Part shown: piece by piece, positions 1 to 6,342 of the stretch
Position numbering within the stretch: the first letter of the stretch is position 1
Layout of the letters: each line of letters starts with the position of its first letter
Source: a virus
Direction: 5' to 3' (one strand)
IMG/VR virus record: IMGVR_UViG_3300008450_000277
Span: 1 to 31,011 of that record
DNA: 31,011 bases
Translations under genes and position numbers: made by a program
Notes under the pieces: generated by a model
What the model was told of the DNA's origin: nothing
Database searches by the model: none
What the model saw: the letters and a program-made list of their open reading frames with translations, nothing else

Positions 1-114
1 TTAGAATGGTAAGTCATCTTCTTGTGTTTGATTAGTTACTGGTGCTGATGGTGGTGCTGGTGCTAATGAATATTCTTTGGTTGCCATCCAATTCTGCAAA
101 TGATTCCATTCTGG
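1..114. repeat. Left copy of 114-bp terminal direct repeat
   Basis: These 114 bases are identical to the last 114 bases (30898-31011). The repeat lies inside one gene, and the gene at 30693-30914 is complete only because the repeat is present at the right end. This is what a circular or circularly permuted genome gives when an assembler leaves an overlap; a true short direct terminal repeat cannot be excluded. Confidence 0.95.
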
Positions 115-672
115 AGATTTGGCAATATCCTTTTGCATCCATTCTGGTAAAGAATTATATCCATCCCAGTTGAAATCTTCGAAGTTGTCAAGGAAGATTA
201 CTACTTGCGGATTGAATGTTGCTGGTGCTGACATTCCAGTTATTAGTGGTGTCATCGTGCTGATGTTCGCGTATGTCTTACCATCTTTATTCGCGTGAAT
301 AATGTTGAGTAATCCAGACATTCCACATAAAGACGAGAAGTCAAATTTTCTTGCTTCATCATCACTCATCGTCTTGCCTAACCAAGATTGAATAAAAGGG
401 CGCAACACGCTATTCTCGTGCATCGAGAAAGTAAAATCACGATGCTTGACTAATGGCTGCTTTCCTTTTTCTTCGCTGAAAACACGAAGTTCGTTTGGCA
501 ATTCAAATGACAATCTGATTTTGCGCTTGAATGTTGGTTGTCCTTCCCATTGTCCTTCAACCATTCCCAAGTCAATGACTTGATAGCAAGTTGCAACGTG
601 ATTGCCAGATGGCACGAGTTCTTTTGGTTTTGATTCACTGATTGGTGCGTGAAACCCTTTAGATTGATTCAT
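1..672 (-). CDS. Single-stranded DNA-binding-like protein (NGO0469-type phage family)
   Basis: The 223-residue protein has an N-terminal SGNHVATCYQVIDLG segment (about residues 22-36), the hallmark of the NGO0469-like phage family described as putative ssDNA-binding proteins. It ends in a short acidic tail, EDDLPF, of the kind SSB proteins use to recruit replication partners. A proline- and alanine-rich linker precedes the tail. The expected role, from family knowledge, is to coat ssDNA during phage replication or recombination. The stop codon is at 1-3. In the closed circle the next gene downstream is the small HTH gene, whose ATG lies inside this gene's last codons, so the two are probably translationally coupled. 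Family assignment is from motif recognition only. Confidence 0.72.
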   Translation of the reverse strand: MNQSKGFHAPISESKPKELVPSGNHVATCYQVIDLGMVEGQWEGQPTFKRKIRLSFELPNELRVFSEEKGKQPLVKHRDFTFSMHENSVLRPFIQSWLGKTMSDDEARKFDFSSLCGMSGLLNIIHANKDGKTYANISTMTPLITGMSAPATFNPQVVIFLDNFEDFNWDGYNSLPEWMQKDIAKSPEWNHLQNWMATKEYSLAPAPPSAPVTNQTQEDDLPF

Positions 673-684
673 AGATTTGATTTA

Positions 685-840
685 TTATATTGATTGGATA
701 ATTTCTTTTGCCATTGATTTGATTCTCTCATACATCGTTTGCTTTGATTGCGATGCGATGTAGTTAGATTGCTCGTTATAGTTCAGTCTATCTGTTGGAT
801 AGTAGCTTGATTGAACGCATATGTACTTTCTCTTTTCCAT
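685..840 (-). CDS. Small hypothetical protein, 51 residues
   Basis: A 51-codon frame fills the gap between two minus-strand genes, running from the ATG at 838-840 to TAA at 685-687. The product is polar and begins MEKRKYICVQ, with a Lys/Glu-rich helix-like C-terminus. It starts directly after the upstream gene ends and has an AATAAA-ATG start context like other genes here. Its exact fit between neighbours on the same strand supports a real gene. No family is recognised and no function is proposed. Confidence 0.55.
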   Translation of the reverse strand: MEKRKYICVQSSYYPTDRLNYNEQSNYIASQSKQTMYERIKSMAKEIIQSI

Positions 841-841
841 T

Positions 842-1255
842 TTATTGATTGGTTAAGTCATTGATTCTTTCGTTAGCTTCTCGATAAGCATTGTCGAGTT
901 GTGATGCACGTTCTGATGCTGCTGCTGCTATCTTTTTAAGAATAGCGCGATGGTCAGCGTTTTTGTACTTATGCAAACAATCTTCTGCGTATGCTAACCA
1001 GTCCATTGATGTTGGTTCTCCAGTGGATGCATCAAATTTGTTAGACATACTGATTGTGCAGTTGTCATTTTCAAGAACACTTACGAATACATAACCTTCG
1101 TGTGCTGAAGCATTGGCAGTGAATGTCACTCCCTTTTCTGTTATGCTTATCACGAAACCATTTGCATCGCTATGAAATAAGGGTGCAAGTCCAAAGTAGT
1201 CATCCTTTAATTTTTGACCAAGTTCTGCGAATACTGATAATGCTGAATTTTCCAT
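842..1255 (-). CDS. Hypothetical protein, 137 residues
   Basis: The frame is on the minus strand and is preceded by the recurrent leader ACACAACACA-ATG. The N-terminal two thirds alternate beta-like and polar segments. The last 45 residues are Ala/Glu/Arg/Lys rich with a heptad-like pattern, suggesting a terminal helix or coiled coil. There is no signal peptide or membrane segment. It sits with the ssDNA-binding-like and DnaA-like genes, so a role in early replication or takeover of the host is possible, but no family was recognised. Confidence 0.75.
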   Translation of the reverse strand: MENSALSVFAELGQKLKDDYFGLAPLFHSDANGFVISITEKGVTFTANASAHEGYVFVSVLENDNCTISMSNKFDASTGEPTSMDWLAYAEDCLHKYKNADHRAILKKIAAAASERASQLDNAYREANERINDLTNQ

Positions 1256-1290
1256 TGTGTTGTGTGTTATTATTTGTTATTGATTATTGA

Positions 1291-1497
1291 TTAGAATCCT
1301 CTCTTGCACATTGCTTTTAAGACTTTCAAGTCACCTTTCTTTGGACTATCGTTGTTCTTTGTAGCATCTACTAAAGGCATATCGGTTGTTTGGAAAGTGA
1401 ACTCCTTGCGAGTTTTACGACTTGTGTAAGTCACTTCGTAACGACCATAACTAACTTGTGTAAATCTGAAGTCTGAAAGGAAAATTGAATTTTTCAT
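1291..1497 (-). CDS. Small hypothetical protein, 68 residues; first gene of the minus-strand block
   Basis: The longer frame could begin at 1668, but the ATG at 1495-1497 is preferred. It is preceded by the leader AATACAACACACA-ATG shared with other minus-strand genes, and the extension would run through the divergent intergenic region and into the nuclease gene. The 68-residue product is basic (many Lys/Arg), begins MKNSIFLSDF and ends KAMCKRGF. It resembles small basic single-domain proteins but matches no family I recognise. It is the promoter-proximal gene of the minus-strand block and so likely expressed early. Confidence 0.65.
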   Translation of the reverse strand: MKNSIFLSDFRFTQVSYGRYEVTYTSRKTRKEFTFQTTDMPLVDATKNNDSPKKGDLKVLKAMCKRGF

Positions 1498-1609
1498 TGT
1501 GTGTTGTATTATTGTGTTGTTTTGTGAGGACAAATAAATGGCAACTTTTCCGAATAAAAAAATTTTTTTTCGTTTTTCTGTAAAATAATCCGTAACACGT
1601 TGTAAACCA
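1498..1609. promoter_or_regulatory. Divergent intergenic region with A7T8 tract, probable promoters for both gene blocks
   Basis: These 112 bases separate the first minus-strand gene from the first plus-strand gene, and all genes on the closed circle read away from here. The segment contains AAAAAAATTTTTTTT (1556-1570), an intrinsically bent tract typical of UP-element-like promoter DNA. On the minus strand a TTTATTTG octamer (1525-1532) is one mismatch from the Bacteroidota -7 consensus TAnnTTTG, but no correctly spaced -33 TTG was found. The promoter call therefore rests mainly on gene orientation. Confidence 0.5.
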
Positions 1610-1975
1610 ATGATAAAAAAAAGTAAGAAAATAGTACCTTTAGAAGAGATTGAGCAGAAAATAGTCATCCAGTATCTACGTTCTGCACATCCACAAGCAC
1701 TTTATTGTGCTTCTGCTGGTGGAATGAGGACATCTATGCGACAAGCAATCAAGATGAAGCAGATGGGCTACATCGCTGGATTCCCAGACTTGTTCATATA
1801 CGAGCAGCGCAAAGGCTTTGCTGGTCTTGCTATTGAAATGAAAAGAGTGAGTGGTGGTGTTGCATCTCCAGAGCAGAAGCAATGGAAAGCACATCTGCTT
1901 ATGAATGGCTATGCTGCCTATATTTGTAAAGGAGCAGAAGAAGCAATAAAAATCATTGATGAATATTTCAAATGA
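1610..1975 (+). CDS. VRR-NUC domain nuclease
   Basis: The 121-residue protein is about the size of a stand-alone phage VRR-NUC domain. The PD-(D/E)xK core is visible: FPDLF at residues 58-62 (Asp60), then IEMK at 75-78 (Glu76, Lys78), followed by SPEQKQW with the conserved Gln before the last helices. An N-terminal EEIEQKIVIQYL helix carries the early acidic residue. In phages such proteins are thought to cleave branched or flap DNA in replication, recombination or packaging. It opens the plus-strand block and overlaps the next gene by 17 bases. Confidence 0.85.
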   Translation: MIKKSKKIVPLEEIEQKIVIQYLRSAHPQALYCASAGGMRTSMRQAIKMKQMGYIAGFPDLFIYEQRKGFAGLAIEMKRVSGGVASPEQKQWKAHLLMNGYAAYICKGAEEAIKIIDEYFK

Positions 1976-2453
1976 TACATATCAACGTCTTGTCATTAGC
2001 GCACATAAGATTGCGCGAAGTAGTGATGATGCTATGGACTTGCTGCATTTCACCTTGGAATATCTGCACGAAAAGAATGTATTAATCTTTGACCTTCCAG
2101 AAGCAGAGAAGTTCAGCTACATAAATAGAGCAATGTATATGGGCTATCACTTCAAATCTTCACCATACTTTAGAAAGTATCGCAGCACTACAATAACATA
2201 TGTTGAATATGTTGATAGTGTTGATGATGTGCAAATGAATGAAGTGTTGAATACTGAACTACTTGACATCGCAATGAGTAGGCTTCCAGAACACGAAAGA
2301 TTCCTTATCAATGCATATCTGCAAGGTGACTTCGATTATCAATACTGGAGTAGCATAGCTGATTGCAGTGTTGACTATCTGTACACATACATAAACAAAA
2401 TCAAATCAAAACTTAAAACATATGTGGTTCACTGCAAAACAAACAATAGATGA
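1959..2453 (+). CDS. Divergent sigma-70-like or HTH regulatory protein
   Basis: ATG at 1959 is chosen; a TTG three bases earlier is in frame. The 164-residue product has a helical N-terminus with AHKIARSSDDAMDLLHFTLEYL-like spacing, reminiscent of the region 2 core helix of ECF sigma factors. The C-terminal helices (AMSRLPEHERFLINAYLQ, then IADCSVDYLYTYINKIKSKL) are laid out like sigma region 4, where an HTH follows an ERFL helix. Small sigma-like proteins are frequent in phages of Bacteroidota and may redirect host RNA polymerase. The similarity is weak, so this is a hypothesis. It is embedded between the nuclease and a Cys-rich protein with overlaps on both sides. Confidence 0.55.
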   Translation: MNISNDTYQRLVISAHKIARSSDDAMDLLHFTLEYLHEKNVLIFDLPEAEKFSYINRAMYMGYHFKSSPYFRKYRSTTITYVEYVDSVDDVQMNEVLNTELLDIAMSRLPEHERFLINAYLQGDFDYQYWSSIADCSVDYLYTYINKIKSKLKTYVVHCKTNNR

Positions 2454-2829
2454 ACGAAGAGCCATCTGCAAGGGATGTCAATTCTTCAATAAGGGATGGT
2501 GTGGAAAAGCATTCATTCCGGAAACGCATCGCATCAAAAAGAAAACATACCACACTTGTGGATGCAACGTATATCTGAAAACACAATTCAGTAATCAGCA
2601 TTGCCCAAATAACTTCTGGAGTAGCACGGGAAAGTTGACTGCTGAAGAAAGAGAAGCAATTAAGAATCTCATTGGAGAGATTAAAGGTGACACACTAACA
2701 AAGGAACAATATAACTTGCTCTATGACTATGCTGATAAAATAACTGGTGGCGTACATAGAAGAACATCGTGCGAACCTTGTTTGAAAGATTTGGTTTCGA
2801 AGTTGAAAGCATCTGTGCTTGATGTCTAA
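2422..2829 (+). CDS. Cys-rich putative zinc-binding protein
   Basis: The 135-residue protein carries an N-terminal cysteine cluster: ICKGCQFF, then GWCG, then HTCGC and finally QHCP. This resembles the zinc-ribbon-like small proteins common in phages of Bacteroidota. The C-terminal half is helical (KLTAEEREAIKNLIGEIKG) with a second CEPC pair near residue 120. Its start overlaps the upstream gene by 32 bases, indicating tight coupling. A nucleic-acid- or protein-binding role is plausible from the zinc-ribbon pattern; the precise function is unknown. It is the last gene before a 480-base gene-free region. Confidence 0.7.
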   Translation: MWFTAKQTIDERRAICKGCQFFNKGWCGKAFIPETHRIKKKTYHTCGCNVYLKTQFSNQHCPNNFWSSTGKLTAEEREAIKNLIGEIKGDTLTKEQYNLLYDYADKITGGVHRRTSCEPCLKDLVSKLKASVLDV

Positions 2830-2875
2830 CTTTGTCAAGCATTATTTTCTGTTTTATCATTGTGTATTATTTGGG

Positions 2876-2907
2876 AAGCAAGTCAAGTCTAATAACTTGG
2901 CTTGTTT
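2876..2907 (+). other. 13-bp imperfect hairpin downstream of the Cys-rich gene
   Basis: AAGCAAGTCAAGT (2876-2888) pairs with ACTTGGCTTGTTT (2895-2907) through 13 base pairs including two G-T pairs, with a six-base loop CTAATA. It lies 46 bases after the upstream stop codon. There is no long T-run right after the stem (the next bases are CGTTTATGG), so it may be an RNA-processing or stabilising hairpin rather than an intrinsic terminator. Confidence 0.5.
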
Positions 2908-2988
2908 CGTTTATGGTAGTTAAAGTTAGTAATGTTATTAACATATTCTTTTTTTTTTGTAAAAACCACCTAATATTTGTCCCACATA

Positions 2989-3016
2989 ACTATTCAATAA
3001 CCACCTGTTCAATAGT
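2989..3016. other. Hairpin presenting AACCACCT in its loop
   Basis: ACTATTCAAT (2989-2998) pairs with GTTCAATAGT (3007-3016), with one mismatch and one terminal G-T pair. The eight loop bases are exactly AACCACCT. The same octamer occurs 35 bases upstream at 2964-2971. The arrangement could be a protein-binding site; no known element is recognised. Confidence 0.35.
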
Positions 3017-3047
3017 TGTGTGAAATAGGGTTTCTCTATGAAACTTG

Positions 3048-3084
3048 AAGAGCAGTAAGGGTGGGTCTTGCTGCTCTTTTTTTT
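3048..3084 (+). terminator. Rho-independent terminator
   Basis: AAGAGCAGTAAG (3048-3059) pairs with CTTGCTGCTCTT (3067-3078) through 12 base pairs, with one T-G pair and a GGTGGGT loop. The stem runs directly into eight T residues (3077-3084). It would end transcripts from the nuclease, sigma-like and Cys-rich gene cluster before the structural block begins. Confidence 0.88.
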
Positions 3085-3205
3085 ATACATACTACACAAC
3101 TAATCATTGGCTATATTAGAGGAAGCAGCCTACACTTGCGACACATCAACGCTTGGAACAAGCAACTGCTCGATTGAGCGAGAACATTGTTTCTTTTTGG
3201 TAACT

Positions 3206-3267
3206 TTTTTCTTTCTTTTTTCTTTTTCTTTTTTACCTTTTTTTCTTTTTCTTTTTTCTTTCTTTTT
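3206..3267. repeat. Perfect 29-base homopyrimidine mirror repeat (H-DNA type)
   Basis: On the plus strand the left arm (3206-3234) has the run pattern T5 C T3 C T6 C T5 C T6. The right arm (3239-3267) has exactly the reverse order, T6 C T5 C T6 C T3 C T5. The four central bases are ACCT. The arms match at all 29 positions in mirror (not inverted) orientation. Mirror-symmetric polypurine-polypyrimidine DNA of this type can form intramolecular triplexes. It lies about 120 bases after a terminator and 42 bases before the next start codon. Confidence 0.92.
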
Positions 3268-3309
3268 AATGAATTATCATAATCACTTACAATACATTAC
3301 ATTTGAACA

Positions 3310-3615
3310 ATGAATCAAATACCACAAGATAAAATAGATGAAGTAATGCAGTTTGTTGCAAATACTGAAATGGACTTTTTAGTTCAGACATTAAAGGCAA
3401 AAAACTTCTCCTTCAAATCAGAGAAAGCACTTGCCAGATTTGTAAGAAACAATCTCATCAAGACAACAACAAAAGACACAATCACATATCACTACAAAGA
3501 ATATGGTACTGGTGTATTGCACTTTTTTTTCTCAATGACAAAAGAGATAGTAACGGATGGAGATGTATTCAAATTAAACCTTAAAATAGACAATGGAGAG
3601 AATCAAAATATGTAG
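3310..3615 (+). CDS. Hypothetical protein, 101 residues
   Basis: This is the first gene after the mirror-repeat region. The product has a helical N-terminus (DKIDEVMQFVANTEMDFLVQTL) followed by beta-like segments and a Lys-rich character, with no membrane segment. Its end overlaps the lipoprotein gene start by 23 bases, suggesting joint translation. The start has ACATTTGAACA-ATG upstream; the TACATTTG octamer at 3298-3305 matches a Bacteroidota -7 element, but it is too close to the ATG for a normal leader and has no -33 partner. Function is unknown. Confidence 0.7.
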   Translation: MNQIPQDKIDEVMQFVANTEMDFLVQTLKAKNFSFKSEKALARFVRNNLIKTTTKDTITYHYKEYGTGVLHFFFSMTKEIVTDGDVFKLNLKIDNGENQNM

Positions 3616-4228
3616 CATACTGATGCTTATTCTTTTTTTTAGTTGCAATCCAGATCAAATGATGATGCCATCAATGGCAGATGATTATGAGATGGAACAG
3701 AATCAAGTTAACACTTTACTTTATAATGAAGAAGGTCAGTTATTGCTTGACTTTATTCCTGCAATCCAACCATTCGTTAATGAAGGTTGCAATACTGCTT
3801 GGGATAATCTATCAGCTATTGTCAATCCAGATGGCTCACTAACATATTTTAATTCACTACCAAATTACACTGCCAGTCCTAATGACTTGGACAAGGGTAG
3901 ATTCACCTTTATTCATCAATGTCGCAATCCATACTTTGGAATCTTTGAAGGTGAAGAACAATATTCACAAATAGGTAGTAGTGGATGGATGATGCTGCCA
4001 ATAGATGATTATGGTTCTATGACTTGCAATGGACTTCAAGAGATAAGAACTTGGGTGCTTGACGAGTTGACTGGTCAATGGTATATGAATAGTCAAGTGT
4101 GTTGGGCTGGATATTTATGCAACGGACAAGGTGACTGCAATCAAGGATGGTCATTTGACCAAATAGAGTTCACAACATATCAAGAAGGGTATCTACACTT
4201 GTCATTAACACCAATAAATAATCAATGA
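3593..4228 (+). CDS. Predicted lipoprotein
   Basis: The 211-residue protein starts MERIKICSILMLILFFSC, a short basic head, a hydrophobic core and a lipobox-like FFSC at about residue 18, followed by NPD. This fits export and lipid attachment of the Cys, and the +2 Asn is common in outer-membrane lipoproteins. The mature part is Cys-rich (GCNTAW, QCRNP, MTCNG, VCWAGYLCNG, GDCNQG), suggesting disulfides outside the cytoplasm, and rich in Tyr, Asn and Gln. No catalytic motif was seen. Phage lipoproteins often alter the host surface or block superinfection; that role is inference. It overlaps the methyltransferase gene by ATGA. Confidence 0.75.
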   Translation: MERIKICSILMLILFFSCNPDQMMMPSMADDYEMEQNQVNTLLYNEEGQLLLDFIPAIQPFVNEGCNTAWDNLSAIVNPDGSLTYFNSLPNYTASPNDLDKGRFTFIHQCRNPYFGIFEGEEQYSQIGSSGWMMLPIDDYGSMTCNGLQEIRTWVLDELTGQWYMNSQVCWAGYLCNGQGDCNQGWSFDQIEFTTYQEGYLHLSLTPINNQ

Positions 4229-5436
4229 AAACAACAAAAACAACACCAGAGTACAAGGTGCAGCACGTTCCAATCAATTCTGTTAAAAGCAATGCTGACA
4301 ATCCACGAATCATCAAAGATGATAAGTTCAAGAAATTAGTCAAGTCAATATCAGAGTTTCCACAGATGCTTGAGTTAAGACCAATCATCGTTGATAATGA
4401 TATGATTATTTTGGGTGGTAATATGCGCCATAAGGCAGCTATGGAATGTGGGCTTCAGATGATACCAATAGTAGTTGCTGATGACTTAACTGAAGAGCAG
4501 AAAAAAGAGTTCATCATAAAAGATAACGTAGGCTTCGGTGAATGGGATTGGGAGTTGCTTGCTAATGAATGGGATAATGAGTTACTTGTTGAATGGGGCT
4601 TGGACGTGCCAGTTGATTATATGGTTGAACTGGATGCAGTAGAAGATGATTTTGATGTTCCAGAAGAAGGTTTGGAAACAGATATAGTGCTTGGAGATTT
4701 GATCGAAATAGGTCAGCACAGATTGCTTTGTGGAAGCAGTACAAATGCAGACGATGTTACTAAATTAATGAATGGTAATAAAGCTAATATGGTATTTACA
4801 GACCCCCCATATGGTGTAAGTTATGTAGGTGGAGTTATTTACGGAAATAAAATTAATACAACTCATAAAAGAGAAATGCTTAAAAATGATGAAGTTGATG
4901 TTTATGCAGATTTTATATCCTTATTGCCATTAGTAATTGATAATGGTGCTTTATATATTTTCTATGCAACAAGAAATTCATATGAATTATTTAAGCCATT
5001 AAAAGAAAATGGTATTGATATTATGTCTGTTTTAGCTTGGATTAAAATTAATACAGGATATGCGGATATGAATAGCCACTATAAAAACAGATACGAGCCA
5101 TTTGTATATTGTAAAATAGGACAAAAAACTAATTTTATTGGTGCAACAACAGAAAACACAACTTGGGAAATAGAAAAAGATAGAGATAATAAACTACACC
5201 CTACACAAAAGCCAATAAGTGTTCCATTAAGAGCTATTGGAAATCACGATGCAGAAATTGTAGCAGATTTATTTAGCGGCTCTGGCTCTACAATGGTAGC
5301 ATCACATCAACTGAATCGAAAATGCTACGGAATGGAACTTGATCCGAAGTACTGCCAAGTAATAATTGACCGAATGAAGAAACTCGATTCAACACTTGAG
5401 ATAAAAATAAATGGAAAACCTTATGAACAAAACTGA
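4225..5436 (+). CDS. ParB-like nuclease domain fused to N4/N6 DNA methyltransferase
   Basis: The 403-residue protein has two parts. Residues 10-125 form a ParB/Srx-like domain, including NPRI (26-29) and the signature GGNMRH (64-69). Residues 150-395 form a DNA methyltransferase with DPPY at 193-196 and the AdoMet motif FSGSGST at 350-356. DPPY before the AdoMet motif marks the beta-type order, which can be N6-adenine or N4-cytosine specific. Such fusions are common beside small terminase genes in phages, and the next gene is terminase-small-like. The catalytic centre (about 4755-5290) is markedly more AT-rich than the flanks, suggesting replacement of the target-recognition part by recombination. 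Confidence 0.93.
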   Translation: MKTTKTTPEYKVQHVPINSVKSNADNPRIIKDDKFKKLVKSISEFPQMLELRPIIVDNDMIILGGNMRHKAAMECGLQMIPIVVADDLTEEQKKEFIIKDNVGFGEWDWELLANEWDNELLVEWGLDVPVDYMVELDAVEDDFDVPEEGLETDIVLGDLIEIGQHRLLCGSSTNADDVTKLMNGNKANMVFTDPPYGVSYVGGVIYGNKINTTHKREMLKNDEVDVYADFISLLPLVIDNGALYIFYATRNSYELFKPLKENGIDIMSVLAWIKINTGYADMNSHYKNRYEPFVYCKIGQKTNFIGATTENTTWEIEKDRDNKLHPTQKPISVPLRAIGNHDAEIVADLFSGSGSTMVASHQLNRKCYGMELDPKYCQVIIDRMKKLDSTLEIKINGKPYEQN

Positions 5437-5755
5437 ACAACAAAAAAAGGCAATGCTTGATGCTCTGGAGAAATCTCTTGGCATCGTAACATCTGCTTGT
5501 CGAGCAGTTGGAATTGGAAGAACCACACACTATATGTGGATGGTAGATGACGAGGATTATAGAGATGCAGTTAATTCAATAGATGACATTGCGCTGGACT
5601 TTGTAGAATCACAACTGCACAAGCAAATCAAAGAAGGTGAAGTATCATCTACTATCTTCTACCTAAAGACCAAAGGAAAGCGAAGAGGCTATGTTGAGCG
5701 ACAAGAAGTAAGTCAAGTTGAACCAATCAAAATAGTAATCTCAGACGATATATGA
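5411..5755 (+). CDS. Small terminase subunit-like HTH protein
   Basis: The 114-residue protein begins with a helix-turn-helix: LEKSLGIVTSACRAVGIGRT followed by THYMWMVDDEDYRDAV. This is the pattern of Homeodomain-like phage small terminase subunits, in which a resting HTH reads GI.RTTHYMW. The remainder (FVESQLHKQIKEGEVSSTIFY, KTKGKRRGYVER) matches the oligomerisation region of that family. It follows the ParB-methyltransferase gene with a 26-base overlap, the usual neighbourhood. The large subunit is far away on the minus strand. An in-frame ATG at 5423 is an alternative start; 5411 is preferred for its AAAAATAA-ATG context. Confidence 0.75.
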   Translation: MENLMNKTEQQKKAMLDALEKSLGIVTSACRAVGIGRTTHYMWMVDDEDYRDAVNSIDDIALDFVESQLHKQIKEGEVSSTIFYLKTKGKRRGYVERQEVSQVEPIKIVISDDI

Positions 5756-6342
5756 AAAAAGGATTCATCCCAAGAAAGTATAGCGACATCTCATTAGGTC
5801 AATTCCTTGATTGGAACGATACCAAGAATGAGTTTGAACGCTTTTGTATTATGACGAAAATCTCTGAAGCAGAAGTGCGTCAGCTTCCTTTCCAAGAAGT
5901 AAAGGAAACACTTGACTATATCCAGTCCATAATCGATAACCAAGAAAGTGCAGAGTTCAAATTACGATTTGATTTAAATGGCACTGCTTATGGTTTCATT
6001 CCAGACATAAGTCAACTTTCGTATGGAGAGTTTGCTGACCTTATGCACTACACAAAGGAAGATAACATAATGCAAAATCTCGATAAAGCAATGGCTATCT
6101 TCTACCGACCTATCACTGCAACGATGGGAAAGAAGTATGAGATTGAGCAGTACAATTCAGACAAGCATCTGGTGAATGCTGCTGATATGCGTGAGTTAAG
6201 ATTGGACTATGTGTTCGGTGTCATTCTTTTTTTTTCGACTATTGCAAACGACTTGCTGAACGATTCCCTAACTTACTTGGAGGAAGCAACGAAGGAGCTG
6301 GTGGAGATGACAAAGGAGTTGCAGAACGAGCAGATGCAATGA
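5752..6342 (+). CDS. Tail assembly chaperone, short (0-frame) form
   Basis: The 196-residue product sits between the terminase-like gene and the first tail gene and has the helical, acidic character of G-type tail chaperones (RKYSDISLGQFLDWND and LSYGEFADLMHY are typical of such proteins in phages of Bacteroidota). A run of nine T residues falls at 6227-6235 (codons for ILFFS). Slipping back one base there moves translation into the frame of the following small ORF and gives a 251-residue protein ending at 6503. Known siphophage tail chaperones are made in exactly these two forms. The 0-frame tail (STIANDLL and onward) stays open 35 codons past the site. Start overlaps the previous gene by ATGA. 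Confidence 0.78.
   Translation: MKKGFIPRKYSDISLGQFLDWNDTKNEFERFCIMTKISEAEVRQLPFQEVKETLDYIQSIIDNQESAEFKLRFDLNGTAYGFIPDISQLSYGEFADLMHYTKEDNIMQNLDKAMAIFYRPITATMGKKYEIEQYNSDKHLVNAADMRELRLDYVFGVILFFSTIANDLLNDSLTYLEEATKELVEMTKELQNEQMQ
6227..6235 (+). promoter_or_regulatory. T9 slippery site for -1 frameshift in the tail chaperone gene
   Basis: In the 0 frame the bases read CTT TTT TTT TCG, so 6228-6234 is the heptamer T TTT TTT (X XXY YYZ form). After a -1 slip translation continues TTC GAC TAT TGC and remains open to TAG at 6504-6506. The -1 frame is closed upstream by TGA at 6192-6194, so the overlap of the two frames is limited to a window centred on the slip site. Confidence 0.7.

Larger units (their letters stand above)
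2830..3309. other. Gene-free intergenic region (480 bases) with hairpins, terminator and mirror repeat
   Basis: This is the largest gap in an otherwise tightly packed genome. In order it holds a 13-bp hairpin (2876-2907), a T-rich run (2948-2958), two copies of AACCACCT (2964-2971 and 2999-3006, the second in the loop of a hairpin), a strong terminator (3048-3084), about 120 bases without recognised features, and a homopyrimidine mirror repeat (3206-3267). The only frames across it are low-complexity. It may host regulatory, replication or packaging functions. Confidence 0.7.

Noticed and set aside
1498-1668. Upstream extension of the first minus-strand gene
   Set aside because: It would cross the divergent promoter gap and enter the nuclease gene; the ATG at 1497 has the shared ACACA leader.
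2832-3023. 63-codon frame in the gap after the Cys-rich gene
   Set aside because: It is Phe/Ile/Val-rich translation of T-rich intergenic DNA, lies over two hairpins, and has no coding-like composition.
3298-3305. TACATTTG as a Bacteroidota -7 promoter element
   Set aside because: It matches TAnnTTTG, but there is no -33 TTG at the right spacing and transcription would start at the ATG itself.
3107-3313. TTG-start 68-codon frame across the mirror repeat, ending in ATGA with the next gene
   Set aside because: Its middle is only Phe/Leu/Ser from the homopyrimidine tract. The ATGA overlap is noted, but no A-rich start context or protein-like segment supports it.
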